Position numbers and translations under genes: made by a program. Positions 35,001 to 48,051 of a stretch of 64,000 nucleotides of DNA are shown one piece after another. The notes under the pieces were generated by a model. It saw nothing but the letters and a program-made list of their open reading frames with translations, was not told the DNA's origin and searched no databases. Location: assembly GCF_032854445.1 (NCBI RefSeq), contig NC_088303.1:34761265-34825264 (forward strand), given 5' to 3'. This DNA comes from Liolophura sinensis (taxonomy: Eukaryota; Mollusca; Polyplacophora; Chitonida; Chitonidae). Numbering within the stretch: position 1 is the stretch's first letter; every line of letters begins with the position of its first letter.

Positions 35001-38000
35001 ATGGATTCCAAAGACCGCTGCAAAAAGTGGGAACGGAAGCCGCTATGAGAGAAATGACATGCGGTACGTTTAACTGGTGGATTATTTCGTTTAATGTGTT
35101 TGGGACTGGTAATGTAAGTCTGTCACTACAGTTCTCTTATTCAAGTGGTACTAGTACATGTAAACCTCTGAGACGCTCCAGTAGTCCACGTCGTCCACGC
35201 ACTGATTTCTCGTTTTGAAAATTGGTCTTGCAATTACTGACCTCAATGTTCATTAAGGAGTGACAACTGGTATACGTTTGTCTAACACACCGCCTAGATT
35301 TGACACCTTGAAGGTTACACATTCGAAATTCAGGCAGTTGAGAGTTGGCTCCGAGCTGAAGAGTGAAGGGGCAATGATTTGGTGATACTGTCACACAGAC
35401 ATTGTAGGTTGTTGATGCACTATATATTTCTGCACTGTTAGATTGCACCGAGTTAAAATAGATGAGAATTTCATCTGGTTTTGCTGGTGTTACTTCCTAC
35501 ACACCCACCCCACCCCACCCCATCCCCAGAGTTACCAAGGTAACAAAATGCTATCACTTCACATCCAGTAACCACAGCTTAAAAAAAACGGTGGTCATGC
35601 TTGGATGATATTGTAAAAGTGCAAGCTGCATGTTGTGATATGACATCGTACCACGTGAAAATTAGGGTATATATATTTTGGAGGTTGAAGTTAACAATTT
35701 CATTACATAAATTTTAAGGAAAATCAATGCGCTCGTGTAACCTACAGTAACCCATCCACGCCAAAACTGTATAGGCTCCTATGTGAAGTGGAAAAAACTT
35801 ATACCGAGCTTACATTAATTAAGTTGGTTAGTGCTCTTGACACAGAGGAATATAAATATCTGGTTACCAAAAAAAAAAAAACAAAAAAAAAAACACACAC
35901 ACACACACTTTTACGAAGAACATGAGCATATATGTCCTCCATCTGTTACATGCAGAGGTGTACTACAGGGATACCTTGGGTATGCGTGGGAGTCATTACA
36001 CACACCATAGGGAGTCAGGAGAAATATATGGAGAGTCACATTCGTGATCTCCGCAGCAAACTTCCGGTACTGAATGATGAATCACACAGTTTTGATAAAT
36101 CATTTCCTTAATATCTTCAAATTGGTGTTATTGATCGATTGATTGATTTATTTGATTGTGGCTTAAAGCCATACTCAAGAGTTTTTAATCTATACTGTGG
36201 GAATGAGTTTCATGGGTGGAGGAAATCAGAGTGTGCGGCCAAGGTGGCCGACTTTTAAAAAAAAATCCTCTCTTTCCTAAAGGAATAGCCTTTCAAAAAG
36301 AGAGCTGTGACAATGCCGACATTTAATGGAATGAAATGTCAGAACTGTCCAGTAAAATGACAGATGAACTTATACTTTGTCACCGTATGGGCTTAAATAT
36401 CTCCGTGGTTAAATTATAATAGTAAACGATTTCAGCAGAAAAGGTCGACGGTCAGAATTCAGAATTGCCTTATCAGCCCTATAGCCCATGGTTTGTAGGC
36501 AAACATGGCATTGGCGGTATTTGACATAGAAAAATGTCACCTTCGGGGTTAAACACAGCCCATTTATCAGTCATCCACTGAAGCAATAGATGGGGAATGG
36601 AGCAAATTGTTTGGGAGAGTCGATGTACCCTTGTCAACAGCCTAATACATGTATGATACGTGAGATTCGGGAGGTCGCGACTTCTATTACACGTCAAAAA
36701 GGACGGCAAGAGCACACGTAAATTAAAGCCAAGCGGGCACGGCGTGATAACTGCAGAGTGTCACTGACTTGCATCATAATGCGCGCGAAGCGCAGCGTTC
36801 GCGTAACTAAACAATAGCCTCTACCATGACTGTATCCAGTCCCTCTGTTTTGTCAAAGATGGTCTCTAGTCGTAAACAACCAGTGATATCCGGATACTTG
36901 ACATTTATACGTCAGTCAAGATTTTATTTTGTCAGTTCAAGACAATGTGTAACTTGCTGCATTTTCACACCTTCTTCCACGACAGCTCGAGCGGTAAGGG
37001 GCTTGGCGTAATCCCATAACAGTGTGATTTATACGCTTTATTCACTACGGAATCCTTTCAGTGAAATTCAATTGCAAAAATTAGACAGTTATTATCTAGT
37101 AAATTTTAACCACTATCATTATTTTATTATGTTTTGAACAAAGTATCTAAAAGAGACTTGGGTCACAAGTTTATATTTTGAAAAGAATACAAGGGTTTAT
37201 GTTTGGTCTGAGTAAACAAACTACTTACTTACGCTTCTTACTCCCTACACTGTGTCAAATTATGGCCTCCTTATATTGTACCACTTTCGGGTGAAACCAA
37301 AGGCTTTAAAAAGGTATTTGCTGCTGTCTAGCTTGGCACTCAGTCTTAGAGGTTAGAGCAAGGAAATATGATTGGTTGACCCAGCGTATAAGTGCAATGT
37401 GACTTTGGTAGGGTGTCATGTTTGGTGTCTTCGGTATGATACTTCATTGCCTGCTGCACATTGGCGGCATGGACTAGCCCTGCCACAAGAAGACACAATT
37501 TATGTACACATCCTTAATGACTCCTTGCCATCACACGACTGAAGAATTAAGAGCGATGTTAAACCCCAAGAATGCATACGTTATGTCACTTCACAAACAG
37601 CAGTCACGTGATACACGCCTAAAACTGACATTGGTATAGGCGTGAACAGTGTCTACATTTTCATTTACTGTAAAAGACCTCAAATTTAGTCCATTAAAGT
37701 TCATATTTTGGAAGAAATTATGTCACAAAATATTACTTTTGTTCGAGTCTCAAGACAGTGTGATATTTGGCAAATAGCCGTAAGTAACTAGTGAAATACG
37801 GCCTCATGTCCATTTGCCTGAGTCACTTATGTTAACTGTTCATGAAAATTCCTAGCCTTTCAGCAGAAATCTGGTCAATCCAGGATTGTAATATAACAGA
37901 CTTCAGCGTGGAGAGTAAAACCAGAGCAGCGACGACAGTATGGTCACACCTAAATCAGTAGCATTCAATCATTATTCATAAGAGACTAATCTAAGGTAGT

Positions 38001-39059
38001 AACAGAAAAACGTAAGTAAAACGTGCTGAGCATCTGGAAAGTCTCTTCTTCCATTATTTTATCCGTTTATGGTTTTAAACTGAATGCTACAGGCTATATC
38101 AGTCAATCACCGATGTGATTTCTCTTCACAGATCAGCTACACGGGGACGGGAATGAACTGTGCACGAAGCCTGGGACCTGCTGTGATCACTGGGAAGTGG
38201 GATGATCACTGGGTAAGTCATGACATAGATCAAATGGATGATTGAATGATCAGGATTGGACGTAACACTGGCAGTATTTCGGTCATGTCTCGTGGACAGC
38301 TTCTTAGACTCAGGAAACTGTTGTCTTATCACGTGCATGGGAACGATGACAAATGAGTTAAAATTCAAAAAGCACAAAAAATATAAGTCTTTCAAAATAT
38401 TCAAACAACTGAAACAAAAAGTCAAGTGTGCCGCTGAACAGATTTGGGACAAGGCACCCAGTTGGCAAAGGGTTAGGGTCCTATTCTCTTCAAACCGGAG
38501 ACCCCAGGGGGAGAACAGCAGGAACGCAATTAAAAACCTAAAAGTGACTGTCGAAAATTTTTTATCCTAACAAAAATGCACTTGAAATACTGGATTCTAT
38601 GGTGGCCTTTCTTCACCACTGTGTCATTAGTGGCGCCACATCATATATATGAATGTATTCGTAGAATGAACCTTGAACAAGTTCAAGCAAGAAGTATGGA
38701 TATGACACCATTGATACCCACGTGGTCCCGTCAGACTACCATAAATAAATGCAATGTTGTATAACTATCTTATATTATAAAACCATCAATATTATAAAAT
38801 TATAAAAACAAATCGAGTTTTCATCTGACATATACGTCCGTTTGGTATATGACACTATACATAAACTATAAGATTTATACTGTGTTCCATTTATTTTCCT
38901 CAGGTGTACTGGGTTGGACCTTTAGTGGGAGGAACCCTCGCTGCTCTACTGTACGAGTTCGTCTACTCGGCAAAGTCCGTGTCACGCTACGATAAGAGAC
39001 GCAAAGTAACGGATACTGAGGATTCCGAAATGAAAACAACCGAAGTTGCCCAAGCCTGA
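28514..39059 (+). CDS. Aquaporin, AQP1/AQP4-type (263 aa) with an NCA second box
   Basis: Exons are 28514..29068, 38132..38212 and 38904..39059, all phase 0, 792 nt in total. The product is a six-helix water channel of the plasma membrane. The first box is HINPAV (NPA at residues 79-81). The second box, expected MNPARS, reads MNCARS (residues 194-196). The selectivity filter otherwise looks water-type: Phe59, His182 and Arg197 match human AQP1 F56, H180 and R195, and Thr191 sits where AQP1 has Cys189. Conserved Glu23 and Glu144 are in helices 1 and 4. The 81-bp middle exon starting at IS-YTG matches the size and border I recall for exon 3 of vertebrate AQP genes. The ATG has A at -3 and G at +4. 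The tail is short and acidic. A 9.06-kb first intron full of repeats separates loop E from the rest, and an (AT)n tract lies about 565 bp upstream of the ATG. Confidence 0.95.
29430..29660 (+). mobile_element. SINE family B, diverged copy
   Basis: tRNA-like head CATGGCCGAGTGGTCGATAG and the family body GTGACTGGTGTCTTTGGCAT followed by AAGTGAGACAGCAC. Confidence 0.5.
33225..33320 (-). mobile_element. SINE family A fragment
   Basis: TTTATTTATTTATTTGATTT followed by GGTGTTTAGAGCCGTACCGG. Only the tail end is left. Confidence 0.45.
35868..35908. repeat. A-rich and (AC)n tract
   Basis: Two poly(A) runs followed by about seven CA repeats. Confidence 0.9.
36138..36245 (-). mobile_element. SINE family A fragment
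   Basis: GATTGATTTATTTGATTGTG, AAGCCATACTCAAGAGTTTT and ATGGGTGGAGGAAATCAGAG. Confidence 0.5.
37315..37600 (+). mobile_element. SINE family B copy
   Basis: GGTGTCTTCGGTATGATACT, CACATTGGCGGCATGGACTA, AAGACACAATTTATGTACAC and ACACGACTGAAGAATTAA align with 19560-19720. Confidence 0.65.
37765..37955. repeat. Dispersed repeat D, single unit
   Basis: AGTGAAATACGGCCTCATGT and CCAGAGCAGCGACGACAGTA match the tandem units at 16690-17575. Confidence 0.55.
38132..38212 (+). CDS. Aquaporin exon 2 (residues 186-212, loop E with NCA box)
   Basis: 81 bp, acceptor TCTTCACAG, donor TGG|GTAAGT. Encodes [20 protein letters not shown] and then GKWDDHW. The codons AAC TGT GCA at 38156-38164 give Asn-Cys-Ala instead of Asn-Pro-Ala. 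Confidence 0.93.
38213..38903 (+). other. Aquaporin intron 2
   Basis: GTAAGT...TCAG. Contains a 104-codon open frame (38256-38570) without a recognised domain. Confidence 0.85.
38904..39059 (+). CDS. Aquaporin exon 3 (residues 213-263, helix 6 and tail)
   Basis: Acceptor TTTCCTCAG. Encodes [19 protein letters not shown], the canonical helix 6, then a charged cytosolic tail ending EVAQA and TGA. Confidence 0.93.
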   Translation: MYWVGPLVGGTLAALLYEFVYSAKSVSRYDKRRKVTDTEDSEMKTTEVAQA

Positions 39060-40845
39060 AATCAATTCATAAACTTCATGAAAATATTTTTGGCTGTTCT
39101 ATAATCATATTTCCCACAGCGCATACGTCGATCCAAATCAAAAGTGTCTTTCCGCGGATCTACATTTATCAATACGATTGCTTTATATTTCCATTGCAAT
39201 CAACGTTATACATACTACAGATTAAAGGGAATGCATATAAATGAAGGACTTGTAGAAACACAGAATGCGTTTCTCCTTTCAGACGTAGCTTTCTGCTACA
39301 TGCAGTATGACCTTTTCGTTGCTCAAGATTTCTGTACAAAATTTGCTGGTTGTGGAGAAGAGGTAAAGCGACCATATAGAGCTGCGCATGCGCTATGAGG
39401 GGTATGATTAACAATGTAACTTTTTTTTTTACAGCAAATGATATTATCTAAGTGATTATATTACACATTAGCTAAGTAGACATTTGACTCGTACGTTGCA
39501 TGCCATCAGCATTTCTGCATATGGAATTATTTAAACAATACCTTTCTCGACGCTATCACGGCATTTTCTCTTTTTATAATTGTGGTCGATATTAAATCTA
39601 CTTAATCAGATTGGCTGACAAAAACATTGAGCGCCACATTGAAAGGTTCTCCAACTGGGGATTACGTTACGAACGTCTTACGTCATTGCTGATTACGTCA
39701 TGCATTTATCTACGCAGTGTACAATTTCAGATTTTTTTGTTCTTGTTTTAAAATGACTCGGTACAATTGCTATTAATACATTAACATAAAGCACCCAATA
39801 ACAAAGGGATCGTTTTAAACGACAATTTCAAAGTTCCTGCTTCAGTTAAAGAAGCTAATGGTGTTTTTTCTGCACCGATATATACCACGAGACCACGTGT
39901 AGCACTGGGAGCGGCCTGCTTATACCAGCAGTACAGTTAAGATAGCGGAGATTTTCCATTAGTTCAGTCGGGAGATTTTACTGTATTTTACATCAGGAGA
40001 TCCGACTACAAATCCCGATCAGATGTTTCAACTATAACGCTCGGGTTGACGCCATCATAAGGACGATTTTAGCTAATCGTACCAACAAAGATCATGGGAA
40101 TATGCAAGAAAAAAGGCCATTTTCACACTCTGAATATTTTACTCGTAGTCCACGCGTCTAAATCTGAACACAGAATATGAGTTGGCATGGATTTATTTGA
40201 GTTTGAATCTTCTAGTCTGATCCTTAGTGTGCGTCGTCACTTAGTGTGCCTCTGTGTAATTGTTTTGGTAGGTGCGTCCTTGTAAACTAAATGTTAAAAC
40301 GTATAATGCTATTGGGACTTAATGTACATGTGTATTGGAAATACTGTTCTTCCTTCAACTTCTTGCAAGTTGTGAAACTCATGGATAAGGTAAAATACTC
40401 AAATGATCGATATTTTGTCTGATTATATCTCATGTTCATCGATGTTTGTACCTGTAGAAATAGAAATTGACTTGAATAAAAAATATAAATCTTTCATTTG
40501 TAGGCCTCAATGCTTAATTAACGTCATATGTATTTTTACCTGGGTTGGAACTCCACTGAGATTTGAAGTTTTGAGACTGATCCGAGACTTTTCTTCCGTT
40601 ACTGTTCAATATCATAGGTAACGTTCTTCAAAGAAAGATATAAGGGATAAGTTCAAATCAATAACAATAATTTAAAACGCTGGAGATACTGGTCCTGGAA
40701 CAGATTTCCTTTCATCAGGGTTTGTTCATGCAAGAATCGTCATATTTCAACCTTATATTCTGCAGAAAAGAAACATGACAAAGTTTTGTAGAAGAGACAT
40801 TGGGATAACGGGGCTAGATTATCATGAAAATCTGCCCATTTATCT
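39060..40845. other. Aquaporin 3' region, nothing else recognised
   Basis: Probably includes the 3' UTR. No repeat family or exon recognised beyond that. Confidence 0.45.
40475..40480 (+). promoter_or_regulatory. Possible polyadenylation signal for the aquaporin
   Basis: First canonical AATAAA I find after the aquaporin stop, 1.4 kb downstream. An ATTAAA variant lies nearer, around 39590. Which one is used cannot be told from sequence. Confidence 0.25.
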
Positions 40846-40849
40846 TTTA

Positions 40850-41000
40850 TTAATTTATTTTATTCATGTTTCACTTCGTACTCGAGATAATTTCACATAT
40901 ATATGACGACAGTCAGGTTAGGGAACATGACAGAACTCGTAGGAAACTACCAGGAACCTGACAAACCCAATGTCACAGCTAATTTAAGTCAAGCCGTCTT
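40850..41000 (-). mobile_element. SINE-like fragment with family A tail
   Basis: AATTTATTTTATTCATGTTT, CACTTCGTACTCGAGATAAT and TGACGACAGTCAGGTTAGGG. Body diverged. Confidence 0.4.
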
Positions 41001-41344
41001 CCAAGAGAATTCCGGTCGCTCAAGCAAAATGGAGGCTCAAAAACACTATTCATAGCCACTGTCATGACTTCGAACAGTTATAGAGAGATTGGAACGTTCA
41101 CCCATGGCGGTGGTTGAGCTAGGACTTTATGTCAATGGAGAAACTACCAAGACTTGACAATACGATTGTGCGAAATTACAGATTATCCTCCGCTTGCCAA
41201 AATCCGGCGTTAATTTCCGATGAGATCAAACAATTTTCTGTCCGCCATTCCCGGCTCCAAACAAAAGGATATCACTGTTTTAATAGATTATATCACCAAA
41301 TCACAGTAAGATCATAGCATAAAAGGAAAGTGATTCCGATTGGT

Positions 41345-41722
41345 TATAGTGCACGCCTGCATAAATCACGAATTACTATACAGTATACGTCTGCATAAAT
41401 CACGGAATTGCTATATAGTGTACGTCTGCATAAATCACGGAACTACTATACAGCGTACGTCTGCATAAATCACGGAATTACTTACAGCGTACGTCTGCAC
41501 TAACCCCGGAATTACTTACGGCGCAAGTCTGCGTAAATCAAGGAATTACTTACGGTGTACGTCTGCGTAAATCACGGAATTACTTACAGTGCACTTCTGA
41601 ATAAATCACGGAATTGCTTACAGTGCACTTTTGCATTAATCACGGAATTACTTACGGTGTACGTCTGCATAAATCACGGAATTATTATACACTGTACGTC
41701 TGCATAAATCACGGAATCACTT
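41345..41722. repeat. Minisatellite, 34-36-bp unit, 11 copies
   Basis: Unit TACGTCTGCATAAATCACGG plus AATTACTTACAGTG. Inner units are more diverged than the outer ones. Confidence 0.92.
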
Positions 41723-44700
41723 GTAGACGGTGAAAAATAATGAGTCACAATTCAGCAAAACTGGACTCTGACATATGGCTTGAATAACAAGACTACAAAG
41801 TTCTGTCGCAACCCTTGACCTTTCGGACAACCAATTCAAACCCGTGAATCCATTTTTTTTTTTATTTTATTTTTATTTTATTTTTTTGCTTCTACTGTTA
41901 GATGATACAAACAGTTCCAAAATCCTGTGACTGAGGACATTCTTCGCTTATACCATGATGCGGATTGTGCATAGTTCCGTGCTAGGTTAGTATCGTGTGA
42001 ATGCTTACGGTGGCAGACAGTGGTCAGTACCACAAGGCCTTGCCTCCCTGGGGAGACTATATGACTTATTATGCCTCTAGAGACAAGGAGCTAACAAACA
42101 CATCCCGTCATACAGCCACAATTACATGAAGTGTTGCTGTGACCAGAGGCCTGTTGTACACATACATATACATGGGCGGTATGTCCGATAAGCACAGGCC
42201 AGACGTGTGTAGCACGCTATGGGACGCCGCCATATAACAGCCGTGTTGTGTGTATGCATGGTTGAAGTCTGTCACGATATATGTTATAGTTATATTGCCG
42301 CTGTACGCAGTCCATTTCCATAAATGGGTGACGGAAACCATTCAGATAATGCAATAACACAATAAAGGTTATAGTATGGATAGACTAATGAATTGGCGAT
42401 GAGACAGGCTATCAGCAATAAATGAATAACAAAAAGTTACGTAAAGCAGAATAAATACGTCGGGGCATCTGTGATTAACAGTTTTATTCTGATTTCGGAC
42501 AAATTCGATTTTCTGAGTATAGACAAACATTGTGATACGAATCACTATAATATGACATAATGCGAAAGATTTGTATTTTGACACTATAGTCTATTTCTTT
42601 TAGTGGGTTGCCGAAATTCAGCCGTCTGTAAACTCAGCCATTGCTTTTGGTTAATGACAGAGCACAAGCTCTTCACATCGATATGTTGAAAATTCATATC
42701 CTTGCCGAGAAAATGAAGTAAGAACACTTTTTCTAATTCATAATGTTAAACGACATAAGCACAGTTTCGACAATAAGAACTCATTGCCTCGGGTGACGTC
42801 ATAATTATTAAAAAACAAGTGGCATGCTTGGGAAAGGGCGGAGTCCGGTATCTTTTGATGGAAACTGACAACAGTTACCTAAGCTCCTATCAACTTCACT
42901 CTAAACCCTGTTTCTGACACTGTCATATTTGAAATTATTTACAGAATTTGGTGTAATATAACCTTAATAGATGAATCAGTTTTGGGGTTTCATGTCAGGA
43001 AATTTTACTGGAGACAGTGTGTCCTAACCGCATGTTGGAGCACCTGTTGTAAAACAAATTTCTCTCCACGCCCAACGACAAGCATACCAATGAGTTCTTG
43101 GTGTCGAAACAAACTTCATGGAATTTAACATTATAAATTAGAAAAAGCGTTCTAACTTCATTTTCTTTGCAAGAATATGAACCTCCGATATTGATATGTA
43201 GAGCTTGTCTACTACCTCTGTGCTTGGCCAAGTTTGACTACATTCGTGGATAGAGATTGGGTTTTAAGTATGAAGATTTATTGTCCACTTGTGGTTGATC
43301 AGTGACGGCAGGTATTGGTGAAATAGTTTTTATCTCGTAGGAAATGCGAGTGTCAGTAATCGGCAGCCTGTGTCCTATAAGTTATGTGATTAATAATGAA
43401 GCGAAATCTCCGCTCGCTTCATGTCCATGTCCATGTAATATATATCATGTGACCATGGACGTGTAGCTACGAGATTTCAAACTTTCAAAGCTACTACCAG
43501 CAGTAGCAGGGGGAGATTTCCCTTGAGCTAAGTTTTTATTGCTGCATTTCGAATCAGCAAATACTAGTTCAAATTCCAATGTGATCAACAAAGTCAATAC
43601 TTTCAATGAAGCAATGATGATTTCGCCAATAACACCAAACAGGGCAGCGTATACAAGTAAAGAAAGTAGAAGTGAAACACCAGGAAAGGACGAGATACGC
43701 CCCCCCTTCGTGTATATGAAGTTTGCTTCGGATTAAAGCAGTAAGCGGAAAAAAGACACTCATCATTGACCAACTGAATCGGAAGTCACTGTATAATGTG
43801 CAGGACACTTACCATAGGAATAAACTAACATTTATGAGAAAGAGTGAATTATAAATGACTTCATACGCTACCACGACAGCATTTCAGCTATATTTATCTG
43901 ATTAATACTTGGTTCGTGTTAGTGTCGGGGCCCGAGACAATAACTCACTGATAGTGTCACATACATGGGAGGTTTTCTTTTTTTTTTTTTGGCGGATCTG
44001 CTTAAAAAGAAAGAAAAACTCCGACAGCAAAAGTGGGAAAACTAAAAGACGCACACTTCAACGAAAAAAGAAAACCACTATTTCCCTTTTACGGCTCCGT
44101 AGATACTTGTACAAGCAGATCAAAAACTCTAGGAAAACATTTCCATCAAGTCTTTGTTGCATCCAATCTGGAAAAAGTACAGCCATCCTCATGTAAGAGA
44201 TCATGGTTTTGTTTTCTGTGTACATTTTTCTTTTGGAAGGGGTTGAAGGACTATATGGTTTTAATCAGATAGATCTGCTACATGATAGACCCTCAATCTG
44301 TCTGCGAAATTACCCTCAGCACGACAGATGTGATGCCGCCGGCGGCTTGATCTTCGTGCCACTTAGCGGCAGATATAGGCCCCAATCTGCTAGATGTCCA
44401 CACTCAATTACTACATTGGTTATTCAGACATTGCTGCTAAATAACGGACACAGTTACACGGATAGCCTGCATATACTCTTTGGCATTTCGCTGATTTTTT
44501 TTTTACTTTTTCACTATAGAGCTGAAATAATGGCGATATATACAGCTCTTATATTTAGCAGTTTCACATATCCCATTGTTATAACTGGGCGCACAATGAC
44601 CTTCACAATATAAAGGTCAGTCGTCAAAATTATTGCACCAGACACTAGGATCGTAACTGCAAACCAAGATATATAAATCATATTTTTTTTTGCACGTCTC

Positions 44701-44892
44701 TACACATTATGTCATTTCCCATATTTTAACACTCTCATAGAGAGAGTTACTTTCATCATACGCTTCAATTTTGTACAAGAGCTATGTTTATGTCAAAAAT
44801 TGCAGCCAGCACTATTAAGGAACCCCGAAAATGTACTGATGGTTTCCCTCTTGCATAGCATAGGTGTGGAACATGCATGTTTAAAAAATGTT
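41723..44892. other. Non-coding stretch, nothing recognised
   Basis: Contains a T-rich run near 41852-41887. A hydrophobic open frame at 44203-44613 and a Lys-rich one at 43909-44196 lack homology or splice context. Confidence 0.4.
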
Positions 44893-45070
44893 CTCACCAA
44901 TGTGGTCGCTGTGAGTTCAAGTCCTCTGTGTTCGTACCTTGGAAAATCTGTCAGCAACCTACGGTTTTCTCATGGCTCTGCACAGTTTCATCTCACTATA
45001 ATGCTTGCCGCCGTCGTATAAGTGAAATACTCTGGAGTACGGCGTAAAACACTAATTAAATAGATAAATA
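44893..45070 (+). mobile_element. SINE family A, 5'-truncated plus copy
   Basis: Starts at CTCACCAATGTGGTCGCTGT, B box GAGTTCAAGTCC, then core and GAGTACGGCGTAAAACACTA with tail AATAGATAAATAAA. Confidence 0.85.
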
Positions 45071-45284
45071 AAAAAGGTGTTACATTTATGAGCTGTTTTT
45101 TCGGGTGTTCAAGTTGATGACTCGCAAATCAGATAATGGGCACTGGTTGTTGTATACAAGGTGGATTCGGAGCGATTTTGGTGAAGAATCCGGGAAACAG
45201 GAGCGAAGGCTGAATCGAACTTTTGAACTAAATTGGCAACATTGTATACCTTCCAATTCCCTACACCAAAATCAAACTATGAAA

Positions 45285-45395
45285 TAACCTTGATCAATGA
45301 GGTCAACGATTCGAATCCAACTCTCGCTATTTTTTCATATATACTCGCTTTTCACTACCTATAAACCTGACCGTCGTCATACATAAACTCAGATA
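45285..45395 (+). mobile_element. SINE family C, partial
   Basis: Good B box (GATTCGAATCC at about 45309) and CTATAAACCTGACCGTCGTC. Confidence 0.5.
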
Positions 45396-45785
45396 TTGGT
45401 GGTAGGCAAGTGACTGCGAACTTCATGCAATGCCAAACAAGAGAAGATCATCGACCAGATATTGTCTCCAAGGTCCAGAAAACAATGAAAGCTGGGGAAT
45501 CTTGAAAATTCTCCATACGGGAATGGGAAGGAACCCAATTAAGTCTCGGGAAATCTATCGATTTAGAGGCAACCTTTACTACTCCGCACAGCTTGTTCAA
45601 AATGTAGAGCCCAATAATTCTGATTTACGAGACATGTGCGTGTATATATGCAGTTTTATAAGCAGCTCATATTTGGTATGAGAATATATGCCATATAAAT
45701 GGCTTTTTCCTTACTGTCTCACTTGACTCTCAATATAACGGGTTGTTCCAGGAGTACCGATCCAGCAAAGACGTATTTCAAATCT

Positions 45786-46052
45786 GCTTTATTTATTTTT
45801 TATGTGATTGGTGTTACGTCGTACTCAAGAATATTTCACGTATACTACGATGGCAAGTATTATGGTGGGAGGAAACCGGGCATAGCCTGGGGGATACCCA
45901 TGACAATCTGCAGGTTGCTGCGTGACCTTCCCACATACTGGCGGAGAGGAAGCCAGCATGAGCTGGACCTGAACTCACAGCGGGCGCATTGGTCAGAGGC
46001 TTCAGGGTATTGTGCTGTGCAGGCACGCTAACCACCTCGGCCACGGAGGCCA
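45786..46052 (-). mobile_element. SINE family A, full-length minus copy
   Basis: GTACTCAAGAATATTTCACG, GGTGGGAGGAAACCGGGCAT, GAAGCCAGCATGAGCTGGAC and CTAACCACCTCGGCCACGGA ending GGCC. Confidence 0.9.
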
Positions 46053-48050
46053 GCCAAATGTGATTTAAGCCATTTTTTTTGCCCATATGAGTTAAATTGA
46101 GAACACCCAGCAAGTATTATGTTTTGACGAATATATCAGATTTAACCCCTGGGACCACAGGAAACCCAGGTTTACTTATTGCCTTAATTAAAAATCGCTT
46201 TTGAGATCGGTCCCAGGTGCTGATCGGTCCTTAGTTGTTATGCCGCTATATATGTTTCAGTGAGGCAGCGCTATAAATCGATACTAAAACCATTCTATTA
46301 CAAGCAGCTGCATAAATCTCAAGCGAAACAAACTACATAAAAGCTTTGAAGTTGTCAAACTGGCCAGTATATAGCACGCCAAATAACGTCAATAAAGACG
46401 TTGTCTATTTTCAGGACCAGGTTTTAGGAAAAGAAAGTTTCCGAAAGTTTGGAAATCAAAATGTCCTTTGTCCTTACCAGTGCTATACCATGGTCATATC
46501 TAGATATAACTGAAGCTTTTAATCCCACACGTTAAAGGTGACATTAGGAATGTACATATAGATCTTTTATAAAATACAACTTAAAATGATGCATTTTTGG
46601 ATGCTTTCAAGTCTGAATGAAAGAAATTGGAATGTTAATGTTTTTACTGGAAACATTTATTGGAAAAATTTCCTTGTTAATTATAATACAGCTTGATTAT
46701 TATAAGCTCCCAACAGTTTCAGAGCCTAAACCTTTTCCGGAACTAAAATAGCTCTAGCTATATTGCCGTGTGTAACATTTAAGCCAGCGCTCGCCTATAT
46801 ATAATGGCCTGGTCGAGTAGTCTCCCCTGTTTCCCACTTCAAACTCCCACCTGACAGTCTTGCGTAAAATAACAGACCTTTGAGTAAAATAACCTCCCAA
46901 ATAGCGTGATTTACAGGTGAACTGATTATATAAACCTAACAAAAAACTAGACCAGTTATAAACTACGTGAGGACATTTGGGTACAATCCAGCATGAAATC
47001 CGTTGAAACCGGTACCATGATCCTTCTCCACAAAATACGGTTAAACGTGTGTTTGTTCTAAATAATACATGAGGTATATATAATATGTGTCTCCCTCTTT
47101 TATCTTCTAGCATTGCCTTCCTTTTGTTTGAACATTGGTTTATTCGTTTATTCATGTTCAGGGCCAACAGACTGAAAGCCCAGTTAGAGGTAAGATAACA
47201 AAGATAACAGTGTTAGATTAGAAAATAGGTACACACCTGGAGAAGTAAACAGGTCGTATTAAAACATTTCAGTTAGATTGATATCGTATCTTAATTAAAT
47301 GTATACTTTAAGATCAGCGGAATCTATTAATATGCTGAAGGCATGCCTTTGAACTAATCAAAAGACAAGAGCATGATACAAATAAATACATCACTAAAAT
47401 CTTTACACAAAATCTTAACTGGTTTTTAAAAGAAAATATTCATTGGGTGAGTAGAATAAAAGTTTTTAAATAAAGACACACAGTTCGAGTAGAGAACGGG
47501 GAGATTAGAAAAGCCTTACGTACATTTTTTCTTGATTTTGGAAGGCGCATTGTGTCGGTGTGTCGGAGAACACCCGATAGGACATTAAGGGTAAACTGAT
47601 TGACAAGATATGGAACATCAATAATTGAGTGAACATATTTGCATAATAAGATGTGATATATAGACAATTTGTCTTCAACAAACCACATGTGAGTCAACGG
47701 CCTTATTAGGCGTTCATAAAGTATAGTACAAGATATTGCTAACATAAGTTTTGAATCACATATATTTCACGATTTTAGCTCTGTATACATTCTCTTGGTG
47801 GGAAATTTATTCCGTTGACAAAATGCACGGTGTGTGATTCTCACAGTTGGCGTAGTATTCCTAAGATACGTGCAACTTGAGCCCTAGCAGATATAATCGA
47901 CCATGGAGAATGGTTAATGTTAACAGGCCTGGGGCTAAACAGGAACAAAAGGAAAAGAACGATAAAGGGGAGATAACTATAAGCATGGACTTGTATTTTT
48001 ACAGACGGCAGAGGACGAAAGTATATATGTTGTTTCCAACATGAAAAAAA
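46053..48050. other. Non-coding stretch, nothing recognised
   Basis: Includes a 137-codon minus frame (46754-47167), counted from a non-ATG codon, with no recognised domain. Confidence 0.4.
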
Positions 48051-48051
48051 T

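Larger units (their letters stand above)
29069..38131 (+). other. Aquaporin intron 1, 9.06 kb
   Basis: GTGAGT...CACAG intron holding a family B SINE, two family A fragments, a second family B SINE, repeat D and an A/AC tract. No embedded gene was recognised. Open frames at 30002-30442 and 33525-33872 have no domain. Confidence 0.8.

Noticed and set aside
44203..44613. 136-codon hydrophobic plus-strand frame
   Set aside because: T-rich composition explains the hydrophobicity; no motif or paralogue seen.
46754..47167. 137-codon minus-strand frame
   Set aside because: No ATG at its first codon, no recognised domain, no splice context; a frame of this length can occur by chance in 64 kb.
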